Shown: in pieces, positions 24,075 to 32,510 of the stretch
Layout of the letters: every line of letters starts with the position of its first letter
Position numbering within the stretch: the first letter of the stretch is position 1
NCBI RefSeq assembly: GCF_001940785.1
Contig: NZ_MSLS01000016.1
Coordinates: forward strand, 50,805-87,631
DNA length: 36,827 nt
Source of the DNA: Bacillus sp. MRMR6
GTDB lineage: Bacteria > Bacillota > Bacilli > Bacillales > Cytobacillaceae
Direction: 5' to 3'
Program-made: the position numbers and the translations under genes
Notes under the pieces: generated by a model
The model's database searches: none
What the model saw: only the letters and a program-made list of their open reading frames with translations
Told to the model about the DNA's origin: nothing

Positions 24075-25712
24075 ATGAAATTACCATACAACCAAATGAA
24101 TGTGCGGATTTTATCCCTTTCGTATGAAAATTGGTTTGACCTTTTGAAAAAACCTCTTTCAGAACGGCCTGAATTTTCATCGGATAGGGGTACTGTTCAA
24201 ATTGGCCAGGTTCTCGGGAAGTTCCTTGGAGTCCCGATTGATACGGATGAGTATTATAATCAGCTTTTTGATTATGTGAATTCTTCTGACAATAATTTGC
24301 ATCTAATAAGCGAGGAATCCCTTAATAAAAAAATTGATAATCTACACTTCCAATCGATTCAAAAGGTGTTAAATATAAATCATGAACAGAAGCTGTCTAT
24401 TAACCGTTTTACTGCTTTTTTAGATGGTGAACAGCTGCTGTTCAAGTCTAAAGTTCCTGCCGTACATCGGAAAATTAGGGAAGCGATGATTTATACACTT
24501 GAATTGTTTGCAGCAGAGGACAGTTCAGGGTTAAAGAGTCCTGAGTTGAGAAGGGTATTAGTCGACTTAATAAAATGGTCAATGAATCATTTGCACCCTT
24601 CCCTCGAGCATGCGGATCCTGAAAGAGGTATGCCTAAGTTTCTTTGGTATGGTGAGGCCAAAAAAAGCCATCAGTACTTCATCTCTTTTTTAATTAAACT
24701 TGGCTGTGATGTGGTGCTTTTTCATCCAGAAGGCAAGGACGTGTTGGAAAATGTTATGAATGAAGATATATTCACTCATCAATTCCCAAATAAAATGCCG
24801 CCAGAACCGTTTCCAAAGGAAAGAAGAAGCAGAAAAACGACAGTGGCTTATCGTGCCTCTAGGGAGATAGAAACCATTCTGAACCAAGAAGGGTCGGGGC
24901 TGTATAAACCATGGCAATTAAGGGACTACACACCTTCCTCGATAACGTTGAAGACAACCTACGACGAACTTTTTATACTGGGCAAAGAAATTGCAATGAT
25001 CCGCCCTGGGTTTGAAGTCGGAAATAATCACGTTAAAGTACCTTCACTATTTGCCAAAATACAAGGGGTTAGCAGGAATAGAAAGGAATTTTGGGAAAGG
25101 ATACAGGCACTTGCACAACATGATTATAGCCTGCTAATTCGCCAATTGCCCTTTACATGGTCAAGCTCAAATGATTTTCGGTTTCATTATCGAAATGCGC
25201 TTGATAAAGATGGATTACTAATTCCTGAAAAAATCATGCAGGCTCATTACTGGCCATATTCCTTTCTACCTACCGGTCTGCAAAGAGGGATTGCCAATGC
25301 TATCCGGCGTATCTGTGAAAATCCTGGATTAAAGCCCTTATCAGGGGAAAGTTTTGAAGAGCTTAAAATCTACTTGTTTAGTCAGTCAATGTATACTCCT
25401 AAAGAATTAATTCAATTGATGGAGAAATTCGACTATTCCCAGCATATTCCAAAATTAATTATCTACAATAACGAATCCAATGGAATGCTTTCCAGATCTG
25501 ACGCAGCACTCTTGCTGTTATTAAACCAGTTTGGTATTGACATTGTCATTTATAACCCTCCAGCTCATAATGATATTGAAAATTTTCTTGACGAAAATCT
25601 GTTTGATACTCATTGGCTTGAGGATGTAGTTTTTGAATTAGAGTATAAAGAGCCTTCTAGGTTAAAGAAAATTTTATTCCAAGGAATCCTAAAAAACTTA
25701 AGGGGAGATTAA
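24075..25712 (+). CDS. yceG: YceG-family Ter-system protein
   Basis: The 545-residue soluble protein belongs to the YceG family ('putative component of toxic anion resistance'). Two related Rossmann-like units can be seen: around residue 190 (KFLWYGEAKKSHQYF then LGCDVVLFHPEGKDVLENV) and around residue 460 (KLIIYNNESNG then FGIDIVIYNPPAHNDIENFL), evidence of internal duplication. The biochemical activity is unknown. ATG at 24075 lies seven bases behind GGAAGGG. yceH follows three bases after its stop, as in B. subtilis. Expression is predicted from the sigma-W promoter at 23810. Confidence 0.88.
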   Translation: MKLPYNQMNVRILSLSYENWFDLLKKPLSERPEFSSDRGTVQIGQVLGKFLGVPIDTDEYYNQLFDYVNSSDNNLHLISEESLNKKIDNLHFQSIQKVLNINHEQKLSINRFTAFLDGEQLLFKSKVPAVHRKIREAMIYTLELFAAEDSSGLKSPELRRVLVDLIKWSMNHLHPSLEHADPERGMPKFLWYGEAKKSHQYFISFLIKLGCDVVLFHPEGKDVLENVMNEDIFTHQFPNKMPPEPFPKERRSRKTTVAYRASREIETILNQEGSGLYKPWQLRDYTPSSITLKTTYDELFILGKEIAMIRPGFEVGNNHVKVPSLFAKIQGVSRNRKEFWERIQALAQHDYSLLIRQLPFTWSSSNDFRFHYRNALDKDGLLIPEKIMQAHYWPYSFLPTGLQRGIANAIRRICENPGLKPLSGESFEELKIYLFSQSMYTPKELIQLMEKFDYSQHIPKLIIYNNESNGMLSRSDAALLLLLNQFGIDIVIYNPPAHNDIENFLDENLFDTHWLEDVVFELEYKEPSRLKKILFQGILKNLRGD

Positions 25713-25715
25713 AGC

Positions 25716-26819
25716 GTGAACGTATCACAAAATCAATCTGCTAACTTAATGACTACGACAACTGAAGATACACTAAGTGAAGCAAAGGTTTCAGACATCA
25801 AGCTTGCCCTCAGGAAGGAAACGGAGGTACTGAACCTTGCTAGGTCAATTGATGAACGAGATCAAATAAAAATATTGGAATTCGGTAAAGAGCCTGCTGT
25901 TCAAATATCTCGTTTCTCTGATCAAATACTAGGGAATATGCGATCGACAAAGGTAGAGGATTCTGGGGAACTTATAAAACAGCTAGGCCGTATTATGGAT
26001 AAGTTTGATGCAAAAGACTTTCAAAAATCTTCTACAGGATTTTTCGCTAAGCTCTTTAAAAAAGGCGAGAAAATGATTGAAAAAGTGTTTGGCAAGTACC
26101 AGACAATGGGATCAGAAATTGATAAGGTATACGTTGAGATTTCAAAATATCAGCATGAAATGGTTGACTCCACCAAAATGCTTGAACAAATGTATGAGCA
26201 AAACTACCAATATTATTTAACGCTAGAAAAATATGTAGTTGCTGGTGAAATGAAGGCAGAGGACCTTAAAAACACTCAGCTGCCACAGCTAGAAGCACGT
26301 GCACAAGCAGGTGATCAATTAGCATCCATGCAATTGGACACACTTAGAAATGCAATTGAACTGTTGGAACAAAGGATTTACGATTTAGAGATGGCTAAGA
26401 TGGTTTCTTTGCAGACTGCACCACAAATACGTTTATTGCAAAGAGGAAATACAAAGCTGATTGGAAAAATAAATTCAGCTTTCGTTACCACAATCCCAAT
26501 CTTTAAAAATGGTCTTATTCAAGCTGTAGCAGCGAAGCGGCAGAAACTTGTTGCGGAATCAATGAGTGAACTTGATCGCCGTACAAATGAAATGCTCCTG
26601 AAGAATGCACAAAATATTTCTAAGCAAAGTACAGATATTGCCAGGCTGGCTGGAGGACCAAGTATTAAGATTGAAACGATAGAAGAATCTTGGAACATTA
26701 TCATTAAGGGTATGCAGGAAACAAGAGCGATAGAAGAGGAAAATAAGCGCCTGCGTTCAGAGGGGACTAAACGCCTAGAACAGTTACAGGATAATTTTAA
26801 AAAGCTAAAGCTACAATAA
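25716..26819 (+). CDS. yceH: TelA-family toxic anion resistance protein (YceH)
   Basis: The 367-residue protein is a TelA/KlaA family member, long and mostly alpha-helical with coiled-coil character and no membrane helices. The central MSEIDKVY-like helix bundle, the repeated TAPQIRLLQRGNTKLIGKIN region and the length match B. subtilis YceH. TelA proteins are linked to tellurite, nisin and other envelope-active agents; the mechanism is not settled. GTG at 25716 lies seven bases behind AAGGGGAGA, three bases after yceG. The TerD gene yceC follows after 45 bases, so one operon is likely. Confidence 0.92.
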   Translation: MNVSQNQSANLMTTTTEDTLSEAKVSDIKLALRKETEVLNLARSIDERDQIKILEFGKEPAVQISRFSDQILGNMRSTKVEDSGELIKQLGRIMDKFDAKDFQKSSTGFFAKLFKKGEKMIEKVFGKYQTMGSEIDKVYVEISKYQHEMVDSTKMLEQMYEQNYQYYLTLEKYVVAGEMKAEDLKNTQLPQLEARAQAGDQLASMQLDTLRNAIELLEQRIYDLEMAKMVSLQTAPQIRLLQRGNTKLIGKINSAFVTTIPIFKNGLIQAVAAKRQKLVAESMSELDRRTNEMLLKNAQNISKQSTDIARLAGGPSIKIETIEESWNIIIKGMQETRAIEEENKRLRSEGTKRLEQLQDNFKKLKLQ

Positions 26820-26864
26820 GCTTTACTATATAGTTTCAAAAATTTTCTTAATGGGGTGAATGAT

Positions 26865-27476
26865 TTGGCTATTAGTTTGCAAAAAGGTCAAAGAGTAGAT
26901 TTAACAAAAGGTAATCCAGGACTTTCAAAAATTTTGGTAGGACTAGGCTGGGATCCAGTACAAAGCGGTGGAGGCGGCGGCCTTTTCGGCTCTTTATTTG
27001 GCGGAGGTGGCGGTGCTAATATTGACTGTGATGCTTCTGTCATCATGCTGGGTGCCAATGATAAAATTCAGAATAACAATGATGTCATTTATTTTGGAAA
27101 TCTAAAAAGTCGTGATGGCAGTGTTCAACACTCTGGAGACAATTTAACTGGAGATGGAGACGGTGATGACGAACAGGTAATGGTAGAGTTAAGTCGAGTT
27201 CCTACAAATGTTCAAAAACTTGTATTTGTTGTTAATATCTATGATTGTGTTAAAAGAAAGCAGCATTTTGGAATGATTCGCAATGCCTTTATTCGAGTGG
27301 TAAATCCGGCTAATCAGCAGGAACTTATTCGTTATAATCTTTCAGATGATTATAACGGGAAAACTTGTCTTGTGGTAGGAGAAATTTATCGTCACAACAC
27401 AGAGTGGAAGTTTGCTGCTGTCGGAACCGGTACAAATGCCTCTGGCCTGAGTGAAGTAGTCCGTAATTATAGCTAA
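26865..27476 (+). CDS. yceC: TerD-family stress protein with glycine-rich loop (YceC)
   Basis: The 203-residue TerD-domain protein is of the YceC type, distinguished from the other two by a glycine-rich insert near residue 35 (two GGGGG runs around LFGSLF) and the calcium-site motif [24 protein letters not shown] is the second acidic site. TTG at 26865 follows GGGGTGA by five bases and aligns with the MAISLxKGQ start of its relatives; the in-frame GTG at 26856 would sit on the ribosome binding site. It lies between yceH and yceE, with a terminator-like hairpin after it. Confidence 0.9.
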   Translation: MAISLQKGQRVDLTKGNPGLSKILVGLGWDPVQSGGGGGLFGSLFGGGGGANIDCDASVIMLGANDKIQNNNDVIYFGNLKSRDGSVQHSGDNLTGDGDGDDEQVMVELSRVPTNVQKLVFVVNIYDCVKRKQHFGMIRNAFIRVVNPANQQELIRYNLSDDYNGKTCLVVGEIYRHNTEWKFAAVGTGTNASGLSEVVRNYS

Positions 27477-27486
27477 CCAACCATGT

Positions 27487-27527
27487 GCCTTTGGGACAAG
27501 CATACCTTGTTCCAAGGCCTTGTTTTT
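27487..27527 (+). terminator. hairpin between yceC and yceE
   Basis: GCCTTTGGGACAAG (27487-27500) pairs with CTTGTTCCAAGGC (27506-27518) with one bulge, followed by TTTTT (27522-27526). It could end most transcripts before yceE, lowering its dose relative to yceC. Confidence 0.6.
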
Positions 27528-27554
27528 ATAACGTAAAAAATAGAGGTGATATAT

Positions 27555-28133
27555 ATGGGAATCAATTTATCAAAGGGACAAAGAATTGATTTAACGAAGA
27601 CGAATCCAGGGCTAACAAAAGCAATCATTGGACTTGGCTGGGATACAAACCGCTATCATGGCGGACAAGACTTTGACTTAGATGCATCTGCCTTTTTAAC
27701 TGATGCAAATGGCAGGGTTACTCAGGATTTGGACTTTATCTTCTATAATAATTTAGTACACACATCCGGAGTAGTAGAGCACACGGGTGATAACCGGACT
27801 GGTGAAGGTGACGGGGACGACGAACAGATTAAAATAGATTTCAGTAAAGTACCATCTCATGTTCATAGAATAGCGATCTCAGTAACGATTCATGATGCGG
27901 AAGCAAGAAACCAAAACTTTGGTCAAGTCTCAAATGCCTTTTGCAGGTTATTTGATGAAGAGACGAACCGAGAAATTCTTCGATTCGACCTTGGTGAAGA
28001 TTTCTCAATTGAAACAGCCGTGGTTATTTGTGAGCTTTATCGACATAATGGCGAGTGGAAATTCAACGCAGTTGGTAGTGGTTTTTCAGGTGGATTAGCC
28101 TCCCTTTGTCGTAATTTCGGATTAGAGGTATAA
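27555..28133 (+). CDS. yceE: TerD-family stress protein (YceE)
   Basis: The 192-residue TerD domain is closest in pattern to B. subtilis YceE ([25 protein letters not shown], ending [14 protein letters not shown]). It binds calcium through these acidic loops by family knowledge. ATG at 27555 lies behind GAGGTGAT; the in-frame GTG at 27546 is part of that site. It is the last Ter gene here, closed by a strong terminator at 28135-28161. Confidence 0.92.
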   Translation: MGINLSKGQRIDLTKTNPGLTKAIIGLGWDTNRYHGGQDFDLDASAFLTDANGRVTQDLDFIFYNNLVHTSGVVEHTGDNRTGEGDGDDEQIKIDFSKVPSHVHRIAISVTIHDAEARNQNFGQVSNAFCRLFDEETNREILRFDLGEDFSIETAVVICELYRHNGEWKFNAVGSGFSGGLASLCRNFGLEV

Positions 28134-28134
28134 T

Positions 28135-28161
28135 AAAAAGCTGCGGCCTGCAGCTTTTTTT
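28135..28161 (+). terminator. Rho-independent terminator at the end of the Ter locus
   Basis: AAAAAGCTGC (28135-28144) pairs with GCAGCTTTTT, continuing into a T run to 28161. Confidence 0.85.
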
Positions 28162-28214
28162 CCTTTTTATGGGTCTTTTGCCTAGTAATATTAAAACCTA
28201 GTTGTCCCCCTGCA

Positions 28215-28223
28215 TGTTATAAT
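28215..28223 (+). promoter_or_regulatory. extended -10 promoter of the metallopeptidase gene
   Basis: TGTTATAAT (28215-28223) is a perfect extended -10 element (TGnTATAAT), 32 bases before the start codon. No good -35 is visible. Confidence 0.5.
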
Positions 28224-28255
28224 TCTATTAAAATCTACTTTTAGGAGAATATAGC

Positions 28256-28960
28256 ATGCGTAAATGGGTCGTTACCTCGTTCATTACTGCTTTATTTCTG
28301 TCGATGATTACCACCTCACAGGCATCTTTTGACAGCATTAAGCTTGCTGATTTTCCAAAAGACTCTCACCTGCACCAAGCAATCACTAACGAACAATCAC
28401 AAACCTATTTGAATCATATTGTGCTGCTGCCAAAAAATTTATTTAATCAACAAGAAGCGGCAGATATCATTAATCGGATTGGAACTTTACCGGAATCTGT
28501 ATTAACAGAACTAATAAAAGAAAATATTGTCCTAAAACTCTTTACAGGCAATTTAACGGATAACCCGACAGCCAGTCACCTTGCTGGTATTGTTCCAAGA
28601 GGGTACCCAGCAGATCAAACTTGGGATAATGTTCCTGGTATTGGAGGTTCAAAGGTAGTTCTTGTTAAAATTGGTTCAAGTGAAAAAGGCCAAGGACATA
28701 GCTCTATTAATCTAGAACTTCATGAAATGGGCCATTCAATTGACCGTTATCTCTATAATAATATTAGTCAGAATCCTGAGTTTAAAAGTATCTGGGAACA
28801 AGAAAGAGGTATTCTGTTTCCAGGGAATGCTTATTTCATTATGCACTCAGAAGAATATTTTGCTGAAACTTATGCGATGTATTATTTTAGTGAGGAAACG
28901 AAGCTGCAGTTACGTTCAAGTGCCCCCCAAACATTTTTCCTTATAAAAAGTCTAAACTAA
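28256..28960 (+). CDS. secreted anthrax-lethal-factor-like zinc metallopeptidase
   Basis: The 234-residue protein starts with a signal peptide (MRKWVVTSF and a hydrophobic core, likely cut after SQA at about residue 23). The mature part resembles the catalytic domain of anthrax lethal factor and related secreted metallopeptidases (ATLF / M34-like). The zinc motif HEMGH lies near residue 157, with the third ligand glutamate probably in SEEYFAETYAMYY near residue 203. The other lethal-factor domains (receptor-binding and VIP2-like) are absent. ATG at 28256 follows TAGGAGA. It is its own unit between yceE and thyA. The physiological substrate is unknown; host-protein cleavage should not be assumed. 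Confidence 0.8.
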   Translation: MRKWVVTSFITALFLSMITTSQASFDSIKLADFPKDSHLHQAITNEQSQTYLNHIVLLPKNLFNQQEAADIINRIGTLPESVLTELIKENIVLKLFTGNLTDNPTASHLAGIVPRGYPADQTWDNVPGIGGSKVVLVKIGSSEKGQGHSSINLELHEMGHSIDRYLYNNISQNPEFKSIWEQERGILFPGNAYFIMHSEEYFAETYAMYYFSEETKLQLRSSAPQTFFLIKSLN

Positions 28961-29006
28961 TGTTAAAATGAAAAAATAGTAATGATAGACAAGGGAGTGT
29001 CGGTTT

Positions 29007-29801
29007 TTGAAGCAATATTTGGAACTTTGTGAGCATGTATTGAAAAATGGCCATGAAAAGGGAGACCGGACTGGAACAGGAACCATCAGTACCTTTGGGT
29101 ATCAAATGAGATTTAATTTACAAGATGGATTTCCGCTAATTACGACAAAGAAACTTCACTTGAAGTCTATAATCCATGAACTACTTTGGTTTCTAAAGGG
29201 AGACACAAATGTCCGATATTTGCAGGACCACGGTGTCCGCATTTGGAATGAATGGGCAGATGCGAACGGAGAATTGGGCCCGGTATATGGTCATCAATGG
29301 CGCTCTTGGACAGGTGCTGACGGAAAAACAGTGGACCAAATCAGTGAACTAATTGATCAGATTAAAACAAATCCTAATTCTAGAAGACTAATTGTTAACG
29401 CCTGGAATGTAGCGGAGATTGACCAGATGGCATTAGCACCATGTCATTGCTTATTTCAGTTTTATGTAACGAATGGGAAGCTTTCATGTCAATTATATCA
29501 GCGCTCTGCAGATGTGTTTCTTGGTGTACCGTTCAATATTGCCTCGTATGCACTGCTAACCATGATGATTGCCCAGGTATGTGATCTAGAACCTGGTGAA
29601 TTTGTTCACACATTTGGTGATGTTCATATATACCAAAATCATCTAGAACAGGTAAAACAACAAATGTCGCGAGAGCCTAGGCAACTTGCATCAATCAAGT
29701 TAAATCCGAAGGTCAAAGATATCTTTTCGTTTGAATACGAAGACTTTAGCTTAGAGGGATATGATTCCCATCCACACATTAAAGGGGTGGTGAGTGTATG
29801 A
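29007..29801 (+). CDS. thyA: thymidylate synthase
   Basis: The 264-residue ThyA-type enzyme makes dTMP from dUMP with methylene-THF. The catalytic C146 sits in [10 protein letters not shown], with [17 protein letters not shown] and the dUMP-binding arginines ([14 protein letters not shown]) all present. Length and sequence type match B. subtilis ThyB. TTG at 29007 lies seven bases after GGGAGTG. The stop overlaps the dfrA start by four bases (ATGA), coupling it to the enzyme that recycles its dihydrofolate product. Confidence 0.95.
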   Translation: MKQYLELCEHVLKNGHEKGDRTGTGTISTFGYQMRFNLQDGFPLITTKKLHLKSIIHELLWFLKGDTNVRYLQDHGVRIWNEWADANGELGPVYGHQWRSWTGADGKTVDQISELIDQIKTNPNSRRLIVNAWNVAEIDQMALAPCHCLFQFYVTNGKLSCQLYQRSADVFLGVPFNIASYALLTMMIAQVCDLEPGEFVHTFGDVHIYQNHLEQVKQQMSREPRQLASIKLNPKVKDIFSFEYEDFSLEGYDSHPHIKGVVSV

Positions 29802-30286
29802 TTTCCTTTATCGTTGCAATGGATAAAAACAGGGTAATTGGAAAAAACAATCAATTACCCTGGCATTTACCTGAGGACCTAAAGTTCTTCAAAAAAGTTA
29901 CAATGGGACACCCTATCGCCATGGGCAGGAAAACTCATGAATCAATTGGAAGGACCCTTCCAGGAAGAGAAAACATAGTAATTACCCGTCAAATGGATTT
30001 TCATTCGCCAGAATGTACAGTGTTCTACAATTTAGAGGATTTTTTAAAGAATTGTCAACATTCAGATGAAGAAGTATTTGTCATTGGTGGAGCAGAAATC
30101 TTTAAAGAGACATTCCAGTTCGCTGAGCGCCTCTATTTGACGGCAATCCTAGAAGAGTTTTCCGGAGACACTTTCTTTCCTAATTTTGATTTATCACAAT
30201 GGGAACTTACCTCTTTTGAAAAAGGAATCAAAAATGAAAAAAATCCTTATGATTATGAATTTAGAGTTTATAACCGAAAAAAATAA
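29798..30286 (+). CDS. dfrA: dihydrofolate reductase
   Basis: The 162-residue enzyme reduces dihydrofolate to tetrahydrofolate with NADPH and is the target of trimethoprim. The substrate-site motif [12 protein letters not shown] (catalytic acid at residue 26/27), the NADPH-site [16 protein letters not shown] and VIGGAEIF are intact. The ATG overlaps the thyA stop, so the two are co-translated. A strong terminator follows at 30285-30315. Confidence 0.95.
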   Translation: MISFIVAMDKNRVIGKNNQLPWHLPEDLKFFKKVTMGHPIAMGRKTHESIGRTLPGRENIVITRQMDFHSPECTVFYNLEDFLKNCQHSDEEVFVIGGAEIFKETFQFAERLYLTAILEEFSGDTFFPNFDLSQWELTSFEKGIKNEKNPYDYEFRVYNRKK

Positions 30287-30315
30287 AAGAAGCATCGCTC
30301 TGATGCTTCTTTTTT
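30285..30315. terminator. bidirectional terminator between dfrA and the minus-strand hypothetical gene
   Basis: A 12-bp stem AAAAGAAGCATC (30285-30296) / GATGCTTCTTTT (30302-30313), with A and T tracts on the two sides, serves both converging genes. Confidence 0.85.
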
Positions 30316-30565
30316 AGTAGGAGCCATTCAATTCGTAGTCGCTTAGTTTTGCGAGCATTCCTCTGAATTCATCTGGATGGCAGAAATCTTCCTCCCGGAA
30401 GTGTGCTTTCACCCATTCAATTAATTCGTTTGGACTATTGAAGAATTCCCCGCTTGTGTCGCTTTTGCGAATGGTGTACCTTCCATTGTCTTCGTCGATG
30501 GTGACTTCTACGGGCAACGCCCCATCAAAACTACTGAGTGAAAATTCCATCTTTCTCACATCCAT
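30314..30565 (-). CDS. conserved-looking hypothetical small protein
   Basis: I do not recognise this 83-residue acidic soluble protein (VTIDEDNGRYTIRKSDTSGE near the middle). The start is uncertain: ATG at 30565 lacks a good ribosome binding site; the ATG at 30550 (MEFSLSSFDG) follows GTGAGAAAG too closely; an AAAGGA lies further upstream ahead of an in-frame ATT. A near-consensus sigma-A promoter (30606-30635) makes a real gene very likely. Confidence 0.65.
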   Translation of the reverse strand: MDVRKMEFSLSSFDGALPVEVTIDEDNGRYTIRKSDTSGEFFNSPNELIEWVKAHFREEDFCHPDEFRGMLAKLSDYELNGSY

Positions 30566-30605
30566 TTCATTCAGGATTTCAATAGTATATGTTCCTTTTG
30601 TTGAA

Positions 30606-30635
30606 ATTATATATGAAAAAAAGTATAGTTGTCAA
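30606..30635 (-). promoter_or_regulatory. near-consensus sigma-A promoter for the minus-strand hypothetical gene
   Basis: On the minus strand TTGACA (30630-30635), 18 bases, then TATAAT (30606-30611): both hexamers are perfect. The -35 lies within a partial inverted repeat (TATAGTTGT at 30625 with ACAATTATA at 30645), a possible operator. Confidence 0.75.
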
Positions 30636-30863
30636 AATATTTTTACAATTATAGCATTCTTTTTTACATTGACTTCAGATGGAGATATTGTTAAATTGTT
30701 AGGAGTACTTGGTGCTTTAAAAAATGCTATTTGTCACACTTAAGTAATTTTTAATAGATATTGTGAAATTCCTATGAATTAATAACGGTTTTTAACGCAA
30801 AACATCTTTTCTATACTATAATCGTAGTAGAAAAGATAATAACATTAAGGGGATGAAAATGTA

Positions 30864-31058
30864 ATGTTTTCAAATATTGGAATACCCGGATTAATCTTAA
30901 TCTTAACGCTGGCTTTGATTATTTTTGGACCAAAGAAACTTCCAGAAATTGGGCGTGCATTCGGACAAACGTTAAAGGAATTTAAAAAATCAACACGAGA
31001 GCTAACAAGCGATGTAATGGATGACATTGAAGAAGAAAAGAAAAAATTGACTAAATAA
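30864..31058 (+). CDS. tatA: twin-arginine translocase subunit TatA
   Basis: The 64-residue protein has the TatA layout: a single N-terminal transmembrane helix (residues about 5-21), the [10 protein letters not shown] hinge, an amphipathic helix and a charged tail. It forms the protein-conducting part of the Tat system for folded proteins. AAGGGGATG precedes the ATG by eight bases, and a -10 TATAAT lies at 30817-30822. A terminator-like hairpin separates it from tatC. Confidence 0.93.
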   Translation: MFSNIGIPGLILILTLALIIFGPKKLPEIGRAFGQTLKEFKKSTRELTSDVMDDIEEEKKKLTK

Positions 31059-31085
31059 GGTGTAAGATTTCTTGCATCTTTTTTT
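31057..31085 (+). terminator. hairpin between tatA and tatC
   Basis: AAGGTGTAAG (31057-31066) pairs with CTTGCATCTT (31071-31080) with two wobble pairs, followed by T residues. Its place between tatA and tatC may set the usual excess of TatA over TatC. Confidence 0.65.
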
Positions 31086-31182
31086 CACTGATTTTAGACT
31101 ATTAATATGTTAATAAACTTACATTCGATTAGAATACGGACAGGTATATAATTTTCAACTTTGATATTGGCAGGGGAAATAC

Positions 31183-31920
31183 ATGGAAGATAAAGAATTA
31201 CAATTAGTTGATCATTTAGATGAACTTAGAAAACGAATTATTATTACTGCAATTGCCTTTGTAGCTTTTTTCATTGTTGGATTTATTTATGTAGGGGATA
31301 TCTATAATTGGATTGTACGCGACCTAGATGTTAAATTAATTGTTTTAGGACCAAGTGATATCATTTGGGTTTACTTTATGATTGCGACAATCATTGCCAT
31401 TGCTGGAACAATACCAGTACTGGCTATGCAATTATGGGTTTTTGTTAAACCAGCCCTTAAACCTCTGGAGAGAAAGATAACTTTATCTTACATTCCAGCA
31501 TTATTCATTTTATTTATTGTCGGTCTTGCTTTTGGTTACTTTATTATCTTCCCGATGGTGTTAGAATTCCTAGTAAAAATGGGAGCAGATATGTTTGTAA
31601 CTAACTTTACCGCGGATCGATATTTCCGATTTATTTTAAACATGACCTTACCGTTTGGAGTGTTATTTGAGCTTCCAGCTGTCGTCATGTTCCTAACGTC
31701 ACTAGGGATTATTAATCCTTTTGTACTATCAAAGATCCGCAAATACGCATATTTTGTATTAATTCTTATTGCAATCGTTATTACTCCTCCAGATTTTATG
31801 TCTGACTTTGTTGTAACATTGCCACTATTGCTCCTCTATGAAATAAGTATTAATTTATCAAAGATTGTCTACCGTAAACGTTTGAAAAAACAGCAAGAAG
31901 AAGAACCTTACGAAGCCTAA
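31183..31920 (+). CDS. tatC: twin-arginine translocase subunit TatC
   Basis: The 245-residue membrane protein is the signal-peptide receptor of the Tat export system. It has six hydrophobic segments, the N-terminal LVDHLDELRKRI motif and the conserved FxKPALKPLERK and FGxxFELP-type stretches (PFGVLFELPAVVMF). It lies 124 bases after tatA with an own -10 (TATAAT at about 31147), so the pair can be transcribed separately. The Tat substrate is not encoded nearby, unlike the phoD-tatAd-tatCd set of B. subtilis. Confidence 0.95.
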   Translation: MEDKELQLVDHLDELRKRIIITAIAFVAFFIVGFIYVGDIYNWIVRDLDVKLIVLGPSDIIWVYFMIATIIAIAGTIPVLAMQLWVFVKPALKPLERKITLSYIPALFILFIVGLAFGYFIIFPMVLEFLVKMGADMFVTNFTADRYFRFILNMTLPFGVLFELPAVVMFLTSLGIINPFVLSKIRKYAYFVLILIAIVITPPDFMSDFVVTLPLLLLYEISINLSKIVYRKRLKKQQEEEPYEA

Positions 31921-31942
31921 ACTTTAAAAATAATATGTTAGA

Positions 31943-31974
31943 AGACCTTCATCAGCAATCTTGAAGGTCTTTTT
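31943..31974 (+). terminator. Rho-independent terminator of tatC
   Basis: AGACCTTCA (31943-31951) pairs with TGAAGGTCT (31962-31970), followed by TTTT. Confidence 0.8.
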
Positions 31975-32128
31975 CTTGTTTTGAGATTGATTCGTTTAAT
32001 TTCTAATTATTTAATATAAATCCTAAAATGTTCATAATATTTTTTCATTTTCCGAGCATATTAAGACACATTTCGAGTGGATTAGGGTGTATAATATAAA
32101 CAAACGGGTGAAAAAGAGGATTGATATT

Positions 32129-32380
32129 TTGTTATTCAAAAGCCTAGAGTTCAAAAATGTTGTTGGACAGAAGGTTAAAGTCATGGATATTCCAGTATTG
32201 GAGGAAGATAGCACTTATAAATTTATGATCCAAGTCCGTTTGCAGGGGTTTATCTCGACCATTTATCAGGAGAGAAAACCAAAAAAATGCTACTCTTTTA
32301 AAGAGTACTTGAAAAAAGTGATGAAATGGCCTGACTATGAAGAATTGTTTAAGGTCGGAGAATTAAAGAATAATGCTTAA
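32129..32380 (+). CDS. hypothetical protein
   Basis: I do not recognise this 83-residue basic protein (KVKVMDIPVLEEDSTYKFMI near the start, a lysine-rich second half). TTG at 32129 lies nine bases after AAGAGG. The in-frame GTG at 32087 is unlikely because it overlaps a TATAAT -10 element (32090-32095). It forms a single unit with a clean terminator at 32390-32416. Confidence 0.65.
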   Translation: MLFKSLEFKNVVGQKVKVMDIPVLEEDSTYKFMIQVRLQGFISTIYQERKPKKCYSFKEYLKKVMKWPDYEELFKVGELKNNA

Positions 32381-32389
32381 TTTATTTTT

Positions 32390-32416
32390 GAACATCGGGT
32401 GACCGATGTTCTTTTA
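32390..32416 (+). terminator. Rho-independent terminator of the 32129 gene
   Basis: GAACATCGG (32390-32398) pairs with CCGATGTTC (32403-32411), GTGA loop, followed by TTTT. Confidence 0.85.
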
Positions 32417-32510
32417 TTTTTATAATTTTTCCCTTGAAATAGGGGAAATTATATCATAAAGATGCGGTTACCTGTATAATACAAGGGAGTAAACTCTAGG
32501 ATGTGACTAT

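Noticed and set aside
30438..30743. Plus-strand frame across the 30314-30565 gene and the following intergenic region
   Set aside because: It is antisense to the minus-strand gene and its strong promoter; the tail resembling TSDGDIVKLLGVLGALKNAI has no ribosome binding site and no family I recognise.
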